A stretch of 64,000 nucleotides of DNA from Sinobaca qinghaiensis (GTDB lineage: Bacteria; Bacillota; Bacilli; Bacillales; Marinococcaceae), in assembly GCF_003610495.1 (NCBI RefSeq), contig NZ_RAPK01000009.1, forward strand, positions 62,001-126,000. Direction: 5' to 3'. The position numbers and the translations under genes are program-made. The notes beneath the pieces were generated by a model. That model ran no database searches, was not told the origin of the DNA, and saw only the letters and a list, made by a program, of their open reading frames with translations. Each line of letters opens with the position of its first letter. Within the stretch, counting starts at the first letter, position 1. This document shows positions 43,221 to 50,978 of the stretch, one piece after another.

Positions 43221-44201
43221 ATGAAGCGGATTTTAACGATACATACCGGAGGCACGATCTCCATGAAAGAAGACAAACAGACTGGCAGTGTAGCTCCAGG
43301 AGAGAAAAACCCGCTTGATCAGTGGCATGAAGAAGCAAAACAGGTTGCTGATATTACGGTTGTTCCGTTCTTTCATCTTCCCTCGCCGCACATAACGCCT
43401 GAAAATATGTTTGAACTATCGTCTTTTATTAACGAAAAAATAGCTGAAAACCTCTATGATGGTATCGTAGTTACGCATGGCACGGACACTCTGGAGGAAA
43501 CGGCCTATTTTCTGGACCTTCTTCATCATTCCCCCATCCCTGTTATTTTAACGGGCGCTATGAGGTCAAGCAATGAATTAGGAGCAGACGGTCCCTACAA
43601 TTTCCTTGCTGCTATAAGAACGGCCTCATCAGAACAAGCGAGGGAAAAAGGAGTGCTCGTCGTAATGAACGATGAGGTGCATTCAGCAGTCAACGTTACA
43701 AAAACGCACTCCTCCAATGTGGCCACATTCCAAAGCCCTCAATTTGGACCAATAGGCCTCGTAACACGGCGCGGCATCCTTTTTCACCATACTCCCTCAG
43801 CCAGAGAGCAGTTTTCCATCTCTTCTCTGACTAAAAAGGTATTTCTGCTTAAGGCGTACGCCGGAATGGAAAGAGAAACAATTGAATTGTTTGAATCAGC
43901 TTCTCCTTCCGGACTCGTCATCGAAGCATTCGGCCAGGGCAATGTGCCCCCGGCTATTGTTCCGGCAGTAGAAGCGCTTATTGCCCGCAATATCCCGGTC
44001 GTTCTTGTATCAAGATGTTACAGCGGTATCGTACAGGCCACTTACGAATATGAAGGCGGAGGCATGCAGCTTAAAAAGAAAGGCGTTATTTTCTCGAACG
44101 GGCTGAACGGCCAGAAGGCGCGGCTGAAATTAATGATCGCTCTTGAGGCAGGAATTACCGGAATAGATCTTACCAATACATTTGAAAGCTGGCCGTCATA
44201 A
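43221..44201 (+). CDS. ansA: L-asparaginase, type I (cytosolic)
   Basis: Hydrolyses asparagine to aspartate and ammonia. First catalytic Thr in HTGGTIS near the N-terminus; second in VTHGTDTLEET (about 81-91), followed by TGAMR. No signal peptide, so cytoplasmic. 326 residues. Divergent from prsW and convergent with ypdA, whose 3' end it overlaps by six bases inside a shared terminator. Confidence 0.93.
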   Translation: MKRILTIHTGGTISMKEDKQTGSVAPGEKNPLDQWHEEAKQVADITVVPFFHLPSPHITPENMFELSSFINEKIAENLYDGIVVTHGTDTLEETAYFLDLLHHSPIPVILTGAMRSSNELGADGPYNFLAAIRTASSEQAREKGVLVVMNDEVHSAVNVTKTHSSNVATFQSPQFGPIGLVTRRGILFHHTPSAREQFSISSLTKKVFLLKAYAGMERETIELFESASPSGLVIEAFGQGNVPPAIVPAVEALIARNIPVVLVSRCYSGIVQATYEYEGGGMQLKKKGVIFSNGLNGQKARLKLMIALEAGITGIDLTNTFESWPS

Positions 44202-44223
44202 TGACGAAGGCCAGCTTTCTTTT
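44185..44223. terminator. Bidirectional terminator within the overlapping ends of ansA and bdr
   Basis: Stem AAAGCTGGCC / GGCCAGCTTT with T tracts on both sides. The stem encodes the last residues of both genes. Confidence 0.8.
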
Positions 44224-45188
44224 TCTTTTATATGGGAGGCAATTTGTTCTCCGTGCCACCTGCCGTTTTCTATAAAAATTTCATTGGCATTGTCCCCGGC
44301 CGCTATTACTCCGGCAATATAAAGTCCAGGTACGTTTGTTTCCATCGTATCCTGATCAAAATAAGGCCGTCCTTCTTCCCCTTTTAAAACTCCTGCCTGT
44401 TCAAGAAAAGAATGATCAGGATGATAGCCGGTCATTGCAAAAACAAAATCTGCAGGAAGGCTTTGTTTTTGGCCGTACTGCGTATATTCTACGGATTGTT
44501 CTGAAATAGAGGTAACGACCGCTTCGGATAAAAGCCTGATTTTATCCTGCCTTACAAGCGCATTAAAATCCGGGAGTATCCAGGGTTTTACATGCTCTGA
44601 AAAGGAACTTCCCCTGTAAAGAACCGTTACAAACGCCCCTGCTTTTTCCAGAGCCAGAGCCGCGTCCACTGCGGAATTTTTTCCGCCGATCACCGCGACA
44701 TCCCTGCGGAAATAAGGATGCGCCTCTTTAAAATAATGAGAAACGTGGGGCAGGTTTCCCCCCTCGATTTCCAGCTTATTGGGCTGTCCGTAATAACCGG
44801 TCGCAATGATGACATATGCCGGCTCATACTGCTTTTTCACGCCGTTCATCGTATGAGAAGACACAAGAAATCCATCCTGCGTCTTTTCGATAGAATCTAC
44901 CGTTTCATATGAATGAATGCGGAGATTTTCCTGGTCGACCACTCGTTTATAGTACACGAGCGCTTCCTGGCGGGTCGGTTTTCGATTTATTGATGTGAAT
45001 GGAAGATTTCCCACCTCCAGCCTTTCGCTGGTACTAAAGAAAACCTGGTGAATGGGATACTGGTATATAGCATCCACAATATTTCGTTTTTCAATTAAAA
45101 CAGCATCCATTCCTCTGCGTTTTAATTCGATGGCCGCCGCTATTCCGCACGGCCCTGCTCCTACAATAACTACTGTCTTTCTGTTCAT
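44196..45188 (-). CDS. bdr: Bacillithiol-disulfide reductase (YpdA/Bdr)
   Basis: FAD/NADPH thioredoxin-reductase-like flavoenzyme that reduces oxidised bacillithiol. FAD-binding GAGPCGIAAAIELKRRG near the N-terminus with the characteristic Cys of YpdA after GAGP, an NADPH-binding AVIGGKNSAVDAALA segment in the middle, and VPGLYIAGVIAAGDNANEIFIENGR for FAD near the end. 330 residues from the ATG at 45188. It follows the B12-binding regulator by 13 bases. Together with bshB1 it shows a bacillithiol redox system. Confidence 0.93.
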   Translation of the reverse strand: MNRKTVVIVGAGPCGIAAAIELKRRGMDAVLIEKRNIVDAIYQYPIHQVFFSTSERLEVGNLPFTSINRKPTRQEALVYYKRVVDQENLRIHSYETVDSIEKTQDGFLVSSHTMNGVKKQYEPAYVIIATGYYGQPNKLEIEGGNLPHVSHYFKEAHPYFRRDVAVIGGKNSAVDAALALEKAGAFVTVLYRGSSFSEHVKPWILPDFNALVRQDKIRLLSEAVVTSISEQSVEYTQYGQKQSLPADFVFAMTGYHPDHSFLEQAGVLKGEEGRPYFDQDTMETNVPGLYIAGVIAAGDNANEIFIENGRWHGEQIASHIKEKESWPSSL

Positions 45189-45201
45189 AATCTGCACCCT
45201 T

Positions 45202-46131
45202 TTAATTCTTTCTGTTTTCCGTTTTTTTGTACAATACGTTACTTATCCATTCATCCCATTCTGAAGCATCAGAGCCGACCAGAAAACGGCTGTATTCCTT
45301 GGTTTTGTCAACATCCATGTATTGAACGGCATGTCCTCCCATGCCAATGCTCAAATGAGGATGCAGCGTCTCCAGTTCTGTAATAAATTCCAGGGAAGGC
45401 TCCAGGTTTTCGAGCAGCGTACAGGAGGTAAAGAAAATGCTGCTGTCTATTTCCCCCATTACCTGGATCAGGTCTTCTTCAGGAATGCCTACACCCAGAT
45501 AAATGACTTCAAAGCCTTTTCGTTTTAGATACAGTGTGAAAAAGAGCAGCCCCAGTTCGTGGTTTTCATTCGGACCTGCGGCGGTTACGATTTTAGGTAA
45601 AAATCCTTTCACGTTGTAGGAGTGCATGATACTTCCTATTTTTGTGCGCAGAAAGGAAGTAATATAGTGCTCATGGGCAATAGTAATCTGGTCCATTTCC
45701 CAAAGAGTTCCCACTTTCACTAAAAGAGTTCCCAATATATCTGTCGTTACCTTTTCCAGCGTAAACATAGAAAAAGCTCTGTTGAGTGCCTCCTGCGCCT
45801 CTGCCTCTCTGAAGCGGAGCAGGTGCCCCAGAATCTCTTCTGCTAAAGCAAAGGTGTGGTCTACTTCCATAGGGTGGGCTGCCATGCTGTCTATTTCTTC
45901 AAACTTATCAAGAAGTCCTACCGCCTGGCTTACAGTAAAGCCGCTGCTCGTTTTGTCCAGAATCCATTTAAGAACCGCTGCATCTTTTTCTGTATAAAGA
46001 CGGTGGCCGGCCGAGTTTCTTTCCGGATGCACAATATTATATCTTCTTTCCCAGGCACGAAGCGTGCCCGGCTGGATACCTAACATGTTGGAAATAGCCT
46101 TTATATTGTATTTGCCTTCCATAGGTTCCAT
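45202..46131 (-). CDS. CarH/LitR-type MerR regulator with cobalamin-binding domain
   Basis: Transcription factor with three parts: MerR winged helix (residues 5-75; TLRAWERRYNIVHPERNSAGHRLY), a four-helix B12-binding domain (about 90-170) and a Rossmann B12-binding domain (178-300). The Wx9EH signature of light-sensing CarH proteins is present (W144, E154, H155), as is the ExHxxG motif (E189, H191, G194) that gives the lower axial ligand of cobalamin. The residue after the Trp is Glu, whereas the well-studied Thermus CarH has a His there. Such proteins repress in the dark with adenosylcobalamin and release DNA in light. Target genes are unknown. It lies in a run ypbG-like gene, this gene, bdr. 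Start at 46131 is supported by GGGGGG. Confidence 0.85.
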   Translation of the reverse strand: MEPMEGKYNIKAISNMLGIQPGTLRAWERRYNIVHPERNSAGHRLYTEKDAAVLKWILDKTSSGFTVSQAVGLLDKFEEIDSMAAHPMEVDHTFALAEEILGHLLRFREAEAQEALNRAFSMFTLEKVTTDILGTLLVKVGTLWEMDQITIAHEHYITSFLRTKIGSIMHSYNVKGFLPKIVTAAGPNENHELGLLFFTLYLKRKGFEVIYLGVGIPEEDLIQVMGEIDSSIFFTSCTLLENLEPSLEFITELETLHPHLSIGMGGHAVQYMDVDKTKEYSRFLVGSDASEWDEWISNVLYKKTENRKN

Positions 46132-46157
46132 TTCTTTTCCCCCCGCGCCTGTTTATT

Positions 46158-46901
46158 TCACTTCTCCGCAGATACTAACGTAATAAAATGAGCTTCTGCT
46201 CTTGCTCCAAAGCGGAGCGGCAGAAGCGTTGTTCCGTATCCGCAGCTGACCAGATAGGTTAAACGGCCAGCCTGTTTCCAGCCTCCGGGCGGACGTATGC
46301 CCCAGGGACCAAAACGAATCTGCCCTCCATGGGAATGACCTGTAAGCATAAAATAAGCTTCCGCATGCTCTGCTGCCTCAACGGCCGTACTCGGATAGTG
46401 GGAAACTAATATTTCAGCGTTCATCCATCTGCTGTCAGCTCCCCCGGTCGTTTCATTAAGTCCGGCAATGCAGAGTTTACTGTTGTGTACCTTCCAGGTA
46501 AATATATCTCCATCCAGAATTTCTATTTGATGAACTGTCAGCAGACTTTTCAATTCAAGGGAACGCTCCTGCATATCATGATTTCCCCATACAAATAACA
46601 TAGGTACTTCTTTTTTCAGCAGGCGCAGATTGTAATCAGTTCTGGAAAAAGGCACGCCTTTCTCTCTTAAATCCCCGCCTATTATAATAATATCCGCTTT
46701 TTCGGCAATCTGCCTGCTTAAAGACTTGGATATTTTTCTTCTATGTATATCAGAAATAAAAAAGATGGTCTTCCCTGTAAAGCTCTCAGGGAGTTCATGT
46801 ATTAAAATCTGTTCCTGCTTGACTACAGCCCGGTGGGCAGCATAATTCATATAGAGCAGCAGGCCTGACGCGGCTGAAAAGACCACGGTTATCCACTTCA
46901 T
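46158..46901 (-). CDS. ypbG: Metallophosphoesterase YpbG-like
   Basis: Calcineurin-like phosphoesterase with an N-terminal membrane anchor (residues 5-20). All metal motifs are present: SDIH, GGDLR, GNHD, a lone His in VSHYPS, and GHSHGGQ. The substrate is not known. 247 residues. B. subtilis ypbG lies in the same general neighbourhood (recQ-ypbDEFG). Here the gene heads the likely operon with the CarH-type regulator and bdr. Confidence 0.85.
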   Translation of the reverse strand: MKWITVVFSAASGLLLYMNYAAHRAVVKQEQILIHELPESFTGKTIFFISDIHRRKISKSLSRQIAEKADIIIIGGDLREKGVPFSRTDYNLRLLKKEVPMLFVWGNHDMQERSLELKSLLTVHQIEILDGDIFTWKVHNSKLCIAGLNETTGGADSRWMNAEILVSHYPSTAVEAAEHAEAYFMLTGHSHGGQIRFGPWGIRPPGGWKQAGRLTYLVSCGYGTTLLPLRFGARAEAHFITLVSAEK

Positions 46902-46959
46902 AATATCGTCCTTTTTATAAGAGCATATTTGTTTTACCTATTATTCCCTCTAAACGGTG

Positions 46960-46965
46960 ATTATA
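46960..46965 (-). promoter_or_regulatory. Predicted -10 element of the ypbG-like operon
   Basis: Minus strand TATAAT about 60 bases before the start at 46901, with only weak -35 candidates. Confidence 0.4.
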
Positions 46966-47039
46966 AACCATCTCCTGTACTTTTAACTCATGAACGGATT
47001 GTGACCATTTCTTTTAGAATCCCTGTACCGGTCCGATTT

Positions 47040-47048
47040 TGTTATACT
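47040..47048 (+). promoter_or_regulatory. Predicted extended -10 promoter for the small membrane protein
   Basis: TGTTATACT 41 bases before the ATG at 47089; no -35 match. Confidence 0.45.
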
Positions 47049-47088
47049 GTAAATAACGCAACAATGAATGATAGAAAGGAGACCTCTC

Positions 47089-47316
47089 ATGGATTTTGCT
47101 GTATTTCTTATAGGAACACTTATGTTCGCTGTTGGTTTTGTGCTGCTTCTCTTTTTTCTGGCCAGAAAAATCTCTCTGCTTATTCCATTTATTTTGATGG
47201 CAGCAGGAGTTGTTATCTGTTTTATCGGCCTGATTTTATCCTCGCCTCTAACAGATCAGGACCGAAGCGCCTTATCACCACAATATCAGGGAGAATCTGC
47301 AGCCCGTCAATTTTAA
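47089..47316 (+). CDS. Small two-helix membrane protein of unknown function
   Basis: 75 residues with two strong transmembrane segments (about 2-23 and 29-50) and a polar C-terminal tail. ATG at 47089 follows AAAGGAG at seven bases; the frame's earlier start (47068) has no such site. Own extended -10 promoter. Not recognised as a named family. Its stop overlaps that of the convergent charged protein by four bases. Confidence 0.65.
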   Translation: MDFAVFLIGTLMFAVGFVLLLFFLARKISLLIPFILMAAGVVICFIGLILSSPLTDQDRSALSPQYQGESAARQF

Positions 47317-47660
47317 ATATTAATTATAAGAGCTGCGCTGATCACAATAAGAAAAACGATTCCCAGAAAAATAATAAATAACAGGTTCGTCATCGTCACC
47401 GGTGCGTTTTCTTCTTTTTCCTGTTTACGTGCAGCCATTCTCCGAATCGGAGCCTTTTCCGGCTGCATTTCATTATTTTGGTTCGTTTCTTCCTGTTGTT
47501 TCCACTCCTGTTTTAAACGTTCTTTTTCTTGTTTCTTTTGATTTTTTCTTTCCAGCTTTGCTTTTTCCGCCTGCTTTTTCTGCTCCTGCTTTTTTCTTTC
47601 CTCTTCCTTTCTTTCCAGTCTTTTTTTCTCCGTACGTTTACCAGGCTTCTCTTCCATCAT
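47313..47660 (-). CDS. Highly charged tail-anchored protein
   Basis: 115 residues: positions 1-70 are almost entirely Lys, Glu, Arg and Gln (long single helix or coiled coil), followed by a proline-containing linker and one C-terminal transmembrane helix (about 92-113) with only a residue or two after it. It lies immediately after recQ, where B. subtilis has ypbD and then ypbE, a membrane protein with a charged N-terminus and an external LysM domain. This could be a YpbE relative without its LysM domain, but I see no sequence signature that proves it. Confidence 0.6.
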   Translation of the reverse strand: MMEEKPGKRTEKKRLERKEEERKKQEQKKQAEKAKLERKNQKKQEKERLKQEWKQQEETNQNNEMQPEKAPIRRMAARKQEKEENAPVTMTNLLFIIFLGIVFLIVISAALIINI

Positions 47661-49171
47661 TAGCCTTTCTCTCCTTTTGCACTCCCGGACTCCTTGGTCA
47701 GCAGTAAATCTTCCAGCCTTTTTTTCCAGGAGAGTTCAAATACCTTTCGTTTTTCCCTTTTCTGCGCAGTGGCGGCTGCCACCCAGTGCGCCTCGCATAA
47801 ATCGCAGCAGTGTTCCGGCTTTTCCTGGAGCGTTTCTCCAAAATAGTGAAGCAGCGCTTCACGCCGGCAGGTTGATACCTGCAGCCACTCTTCCATACTT
47901 TTAAGCTTTTGCTGCTTCCAGATTGTCCGTCTTTCTTTTACTTCTTTTATTTTGTCCGCCAGCGGACCCCCCGGACCCTTCTTCCACTCCCGGTAATAGT
48001 GAAGAAAAAAACGAATATGATTTTCCTCCCAGCCCCTGTTTACGGCAGACTCTTCCAGGCTTGCCTCAGAAATCTCCGGGCCTTTAGTTATATGGGAGAC
48101 CAGCCAATCAATTTCTTCTTCTGCAGGAAATTCCATTTCAATAAAAAACCGGGGCAGATAAATGTCATCCTCTTTATATAATAAAAGAGCGCTGCTTCTT
48201 TTTCCATCTCTTCCTGCTCTTCCGATTTCCTGAACGTACGATTCAAGGTCTTTAGGGTAATGGTAATGAATAACGTATCTAACGTCTGGTTTATTTATTC
48301 CCATTCCAAAAGCATTGGTACAGCACACTACGTCAAGTTCATCCTGTAGAAACTGCTGCTGGACGAGAATTCTATCTTCCTGCAGCATCCCTCCGTGATA
48401 GGCGGATACGCGTTTATTCGTGTGAATTTCCAGAAAGGCACTCATTTGTTCTGCTGCTGCCCGGCTCGAAAAATAAACCATCCCGGGGTCAGGTGAATGA
48501 TTAATAGTACGCAGCAGCTCATTATTTTTTTCTTCATCTGAATTTGTTTTTTTTACATGGATGGATATGTTGGGACGATTCGTAGATTCTTTTACAATAA
48601 GCGGTTTTTTCATTTCCAGCTGATTTACTATGTCTTCCTGTACGCTCGGAGCAGCTGTGGCTGTGACTGCCAGTACAGTCGGACTGCCGATATCTTTACG
48701 TATTTCTTTTATTTTCAGGTAATCCGTTCTAAATTCATGGCCCCACTGTGAAATACAGTGCGCTTCATCTACAGCAAGAAGGGAAACAGTCACAGAGCCG
48801 AGCGCCCGCTTCACTTTATCAAGCTGCAGGCTTTCCGGAGAAATAAACAGTATTTTTAATGCAGACAGGTTTCTTAACACGTTTTCTTTTTCAGAAAAGC
48901 TTAAAAAGCTATTATACATGTCCACCTGTTTCATTTGTTTTTGCTGCATTTCCTGCATCTGGTTTTCCATTAACGACAGCAGCGGCGAAACAACTACGGT
49001 AAGACCGGGCTGCAGATAGGCCGGAAGCTGATAGCAGATTGACTTTCCCGAGCCGGTAGCCATAATGGCAAGTACATCTTCTTTTTGAAGAAGAGAACGA
49101 ATAATCGTTTCCTGGCTGTTTCGAAAAGAATCATAACCAAAATACTTCTTCAGCTCATATTGAAGATTCAT
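47660..49171 (-). CDS. recQ: ATP-dependent DNA helicase RecQ
   Basis: Superfamily 2 3'-5' helicase of about 503 residues. Walker A ATGSGKS (38-44), DEAH box in LAVDEAHCISQWGHEFR, TATA motif III, CCTNAFGMGINKPDVR and QEIGRAGRDG (motif VI), then a zinc-binding region with CRREALLHYFGE and CCDLCE. No HRDC domain is evident, as in B. subtilis RecQ. ATG at 49171 follows GGAGGG at seven bases. Its 5' end overlaps ypbB by 17 bases. Confidence 0.94.
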   Translation of the reverse strand: MNLQYELKKYFGYDSFRNSQETIIRSLLQKEDVLAIMATGSGKSICYQLPAYLQPGLTVVVSPLLSLMENQMQEMQQKQMKQVDMYNSFLSFSEKENVLRNLSALKILFISPESLQLDKVKRALGSVTVSLLAVDEAHCISQWGHEFRTDYLKIKEIRKDIGSPTVLAVTATAAPSVQEDIVNQLEMKKPLIVKESTNRPNISIHVKKTNSDEEKNNELLRTINHSPDPGMVYFSSRAAAEQMSAFLEIHTNKRVSAYHGGMLQEDRILVQQQFLQDELDVVCCTNAFGMGINKPDVRYVIHYHYPKDLESYVQEIGRAGRDGKRSSALLLYKEDDIYLPRFFIEMEFPAEEEIDWLVSHITKGPEISEASLEESAVNRGWEENHIRFFLHYYREWKKGPGGPLADKIKEVKERRTIWKQQKLKSMEEWLQVSTCRREALLHYFGETLQEKPEHCCDLCEAHWVAAATAQKREKRKVFELSWKKRLEDLLLTKESGSAKGEKG

Positions 49172-50228
49172 CTGTTTTCCCTCCATAATAAGCAAGCGTT
49201 AATCGTATATGAAAATAAGTGATTTCATCGGGAAATTGATCTTTCAGCTCTTTCATCTTTCTCGTCTGCAGAGTGTTTGAAACCGCTCTTATTTTTTCCG
49301 AATATGCAGCCGGAACGTAGTCAAAAAGTGGAAAAGAACTGCTTTCCGAAGCAATTTCAATGATATGGTCTTCGATGGTACTCTGTTTTAAACGCCGAAA
49401 CCGGCTGATCTTTTCAAAAGACCAGCCTTTATCGAGAAGCCGTTTTGTTTCTGCAGCCGTTTTCGTCAGACGGATGGAAGACTCAACAGCCGGCAGCAGT
49501 CCGGCCAGAAGTGGAAAGGAAGATGAATTCTGCTGCAGTACTTCTATTATATAGTGTAGAATTCCGTTAAACCTATAGATGATTTCTTCTTCTTCCCGTC
49601 CGAGCGCTCCGGCTATCTGTGAATAGGTGAGTCCGGTTTTGGCAGATCCGCCCAGTTTATTTACTAAAATAGCAGCATCTTCTGTTTTGAAACTATCCAG
49701 CAGGCTGTTCAGTTCAACGTGCAGAGTATCTGCCAGCTGGATTTTAGCTTCTCTGCCCGAAGGCCATATCGTTTTAAGCCAGTGCAGTACCGCTTTTTCT
49801 TTCGTTACGGGAATAAAATGGCCGGAGCCGGCAAGGGAAAACGATAAACACTGCACCAGCAGAGCGAGTCTTTCCCAGAAAACGCCTGCCGCTGCTCCAT
49901 ACTTCCATTGATTATACAAAACAGGCCGTACATACACCGACCAAAAATCTTTATCCATTTCTTTTGCTGTATCCGGTATTTTGATAAAATCAGCAGATGG
50001 CAGCAGGAGCCCATTCTGACGAAAAAGAGTCAGATCATTTTGAAATATTTCCATAGTAAGCTTAGGAAAAGCTCCATACCATTCCGTCAGCCCGTACCAC
50101 TTCATATCCTGGATGGACTGGGAACTTTTTTTGCCTGTAAGTATATGATAAACCGCACCCGGCGTTCTGTCTCCCTCAAGTTTCACTAACACATGAAGAA
50201 TAAGATGTCGCCTGAAATTCCATTCCAT
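49155..50228 (-). CDS. ypbB: Helix-turn-helix domain protein YpbB
   Basis: 357 residues, mainly helical, with a C-terminal helix-turn-helix segment of the kind found in helicase C-termini (about residues 255-350; KGWSFEKISRFRRLKQSTIEDHI). It is always beside recQ in Bacilli and probably works with RecQ, but no biochemical role is known. SD GGGGGA before the ATG; transcribed divergently from fer. Confidence 0.82.
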   Translation of the reverse strand: MEWNFRRHLILHVLVKLEGDRTPGAVYHILTGKKSSQSIQDMKWYGLTEWYGAFPKLTMEIFQNDLTLFRQNGLLLPSADFIKIPDTAKEMDKDFWSVYVRPVLYNQWKYGAAAGVFWERLALLVQCLSFSLAGSGHFIPVTKEKAVLHWLKTIWPSGREAKIQLADTLHVELNSLLDSFKTEDAAILVNKLGGSAKTGLTYSQIAGALGREEEEIIYRFNGILHYIIEVLQQNSSSFPLLAGLLPAVESSIRLTKTAAETKRLLDKGWSFEKISRFRRLKQSTIEDHIIEIASESSSFPLFDYVPAAYSEKIRAVSNTLQTRKMKELKDQFPDEITYFHIRLTLAYYGGKTDESSI

Positions 50229-50296
50229 GCGCGGGTTTCCCCCTTGTTATCGCGTGATTGTCCTGCGTAATTTTAGAAAATTAACGTCTTTAACTG

Positions 50297-50325
50297 TTGA
50301 AAAGTTTACCATGAAAGAATACAAT
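50297..50325 (+). promoter_or_regulatory. Predicted sigma-A promoter of fer
   Basis: TTGAAA (50297-50302), 17 bases, TACAAT (50320-50325), 78 bases before the fer ATG. Confidence 0.7.
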
Positions 50326-50382
50326 ATGAAATAGACGTTTGGGTTCTTATGAAGAGCTCTATAAATATGTTTACTTGATTAA

Positions 50383-50652
<270 letters not shown>

Positions 50653-50659
50653 TTTGTTG

Positions 50660-50686
50660 AATCCCTGTGAAGAAACAGGGATTTTT
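50660..50686 (+). terminator. Intrinsic terminator after fer
   Basis: AATCCCTG / CAGGGATT stem, eight-base loop, then TTTC. Confidence 0.75.
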
Positions 50687-50719
50687 CATTTATAACGGCT
50701 TTATTCTATACATGCCAAA

Positions 50720-50748
50720 TTGACACCTATGTGAAGGTGTGATACATT
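50720..50748 (+). promoter_or_regulatory. Predicted sigma-A promoter of serA
   Basis: TTGACA (50720-50725), 17 bases, TACATT (50743-50748). Implies a leader of about 225 bases before serA. Confidence 0.7.
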
Positions 50749-50754
50749 GCAATC

Positions 50755-50978
50755 AACTGAAAGACAAATGTCCTTTTGAAGAGAACACCTGGTTGCCCGT
50801 ATTCTTTCCGGCAGGGTCTGGTGCTGATATACTATTTCCATTTTTATGTATAAGGTCACCTGATTCCTGTAATGAGGGTAGTATCACGAAAGCTTCTGCC
50901 TCTCACGATGAATTCGTGCGGGCGGAAGCTTTCTATATATATTTAGAGAAAATAGATTGAGGGAGAGTGGAGAGCACT
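50755..50978 (+). promoter_or_regulatory. Structured serA leader with T-box-like element
   Basis: The gap between fer and serA is about 326 bases and codes for nothing convincing. From the promoter the RNA can form a hairpin at about 50787-50833 (ACACC...GGTG with an inner GCC/GGC). It then carries GAGGGTAGTATCACG (50874-50888), which resembles the T-box antiterminator sequence but differs at two positions of the tRNA-contacting bulge. A 13-bp stem (50888-50900 with 50921-50933, one G-U pair) with an inner CACGA/TCGTG stem follows. GAGG (50874-50877) could pair with CCTC (50899-50902) as an alternative fold. The last part contains the serA ribosome-binding site. Confidence 0.5.

Noticed and set aside
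50739-50960. 73-codon open frame in the serA leader
   Set aside because: Its first codon falls on the promoter -10 region, upstream of the predicted RNA start; no ribosome-binding site; the stretch is better explained as a structured leader.
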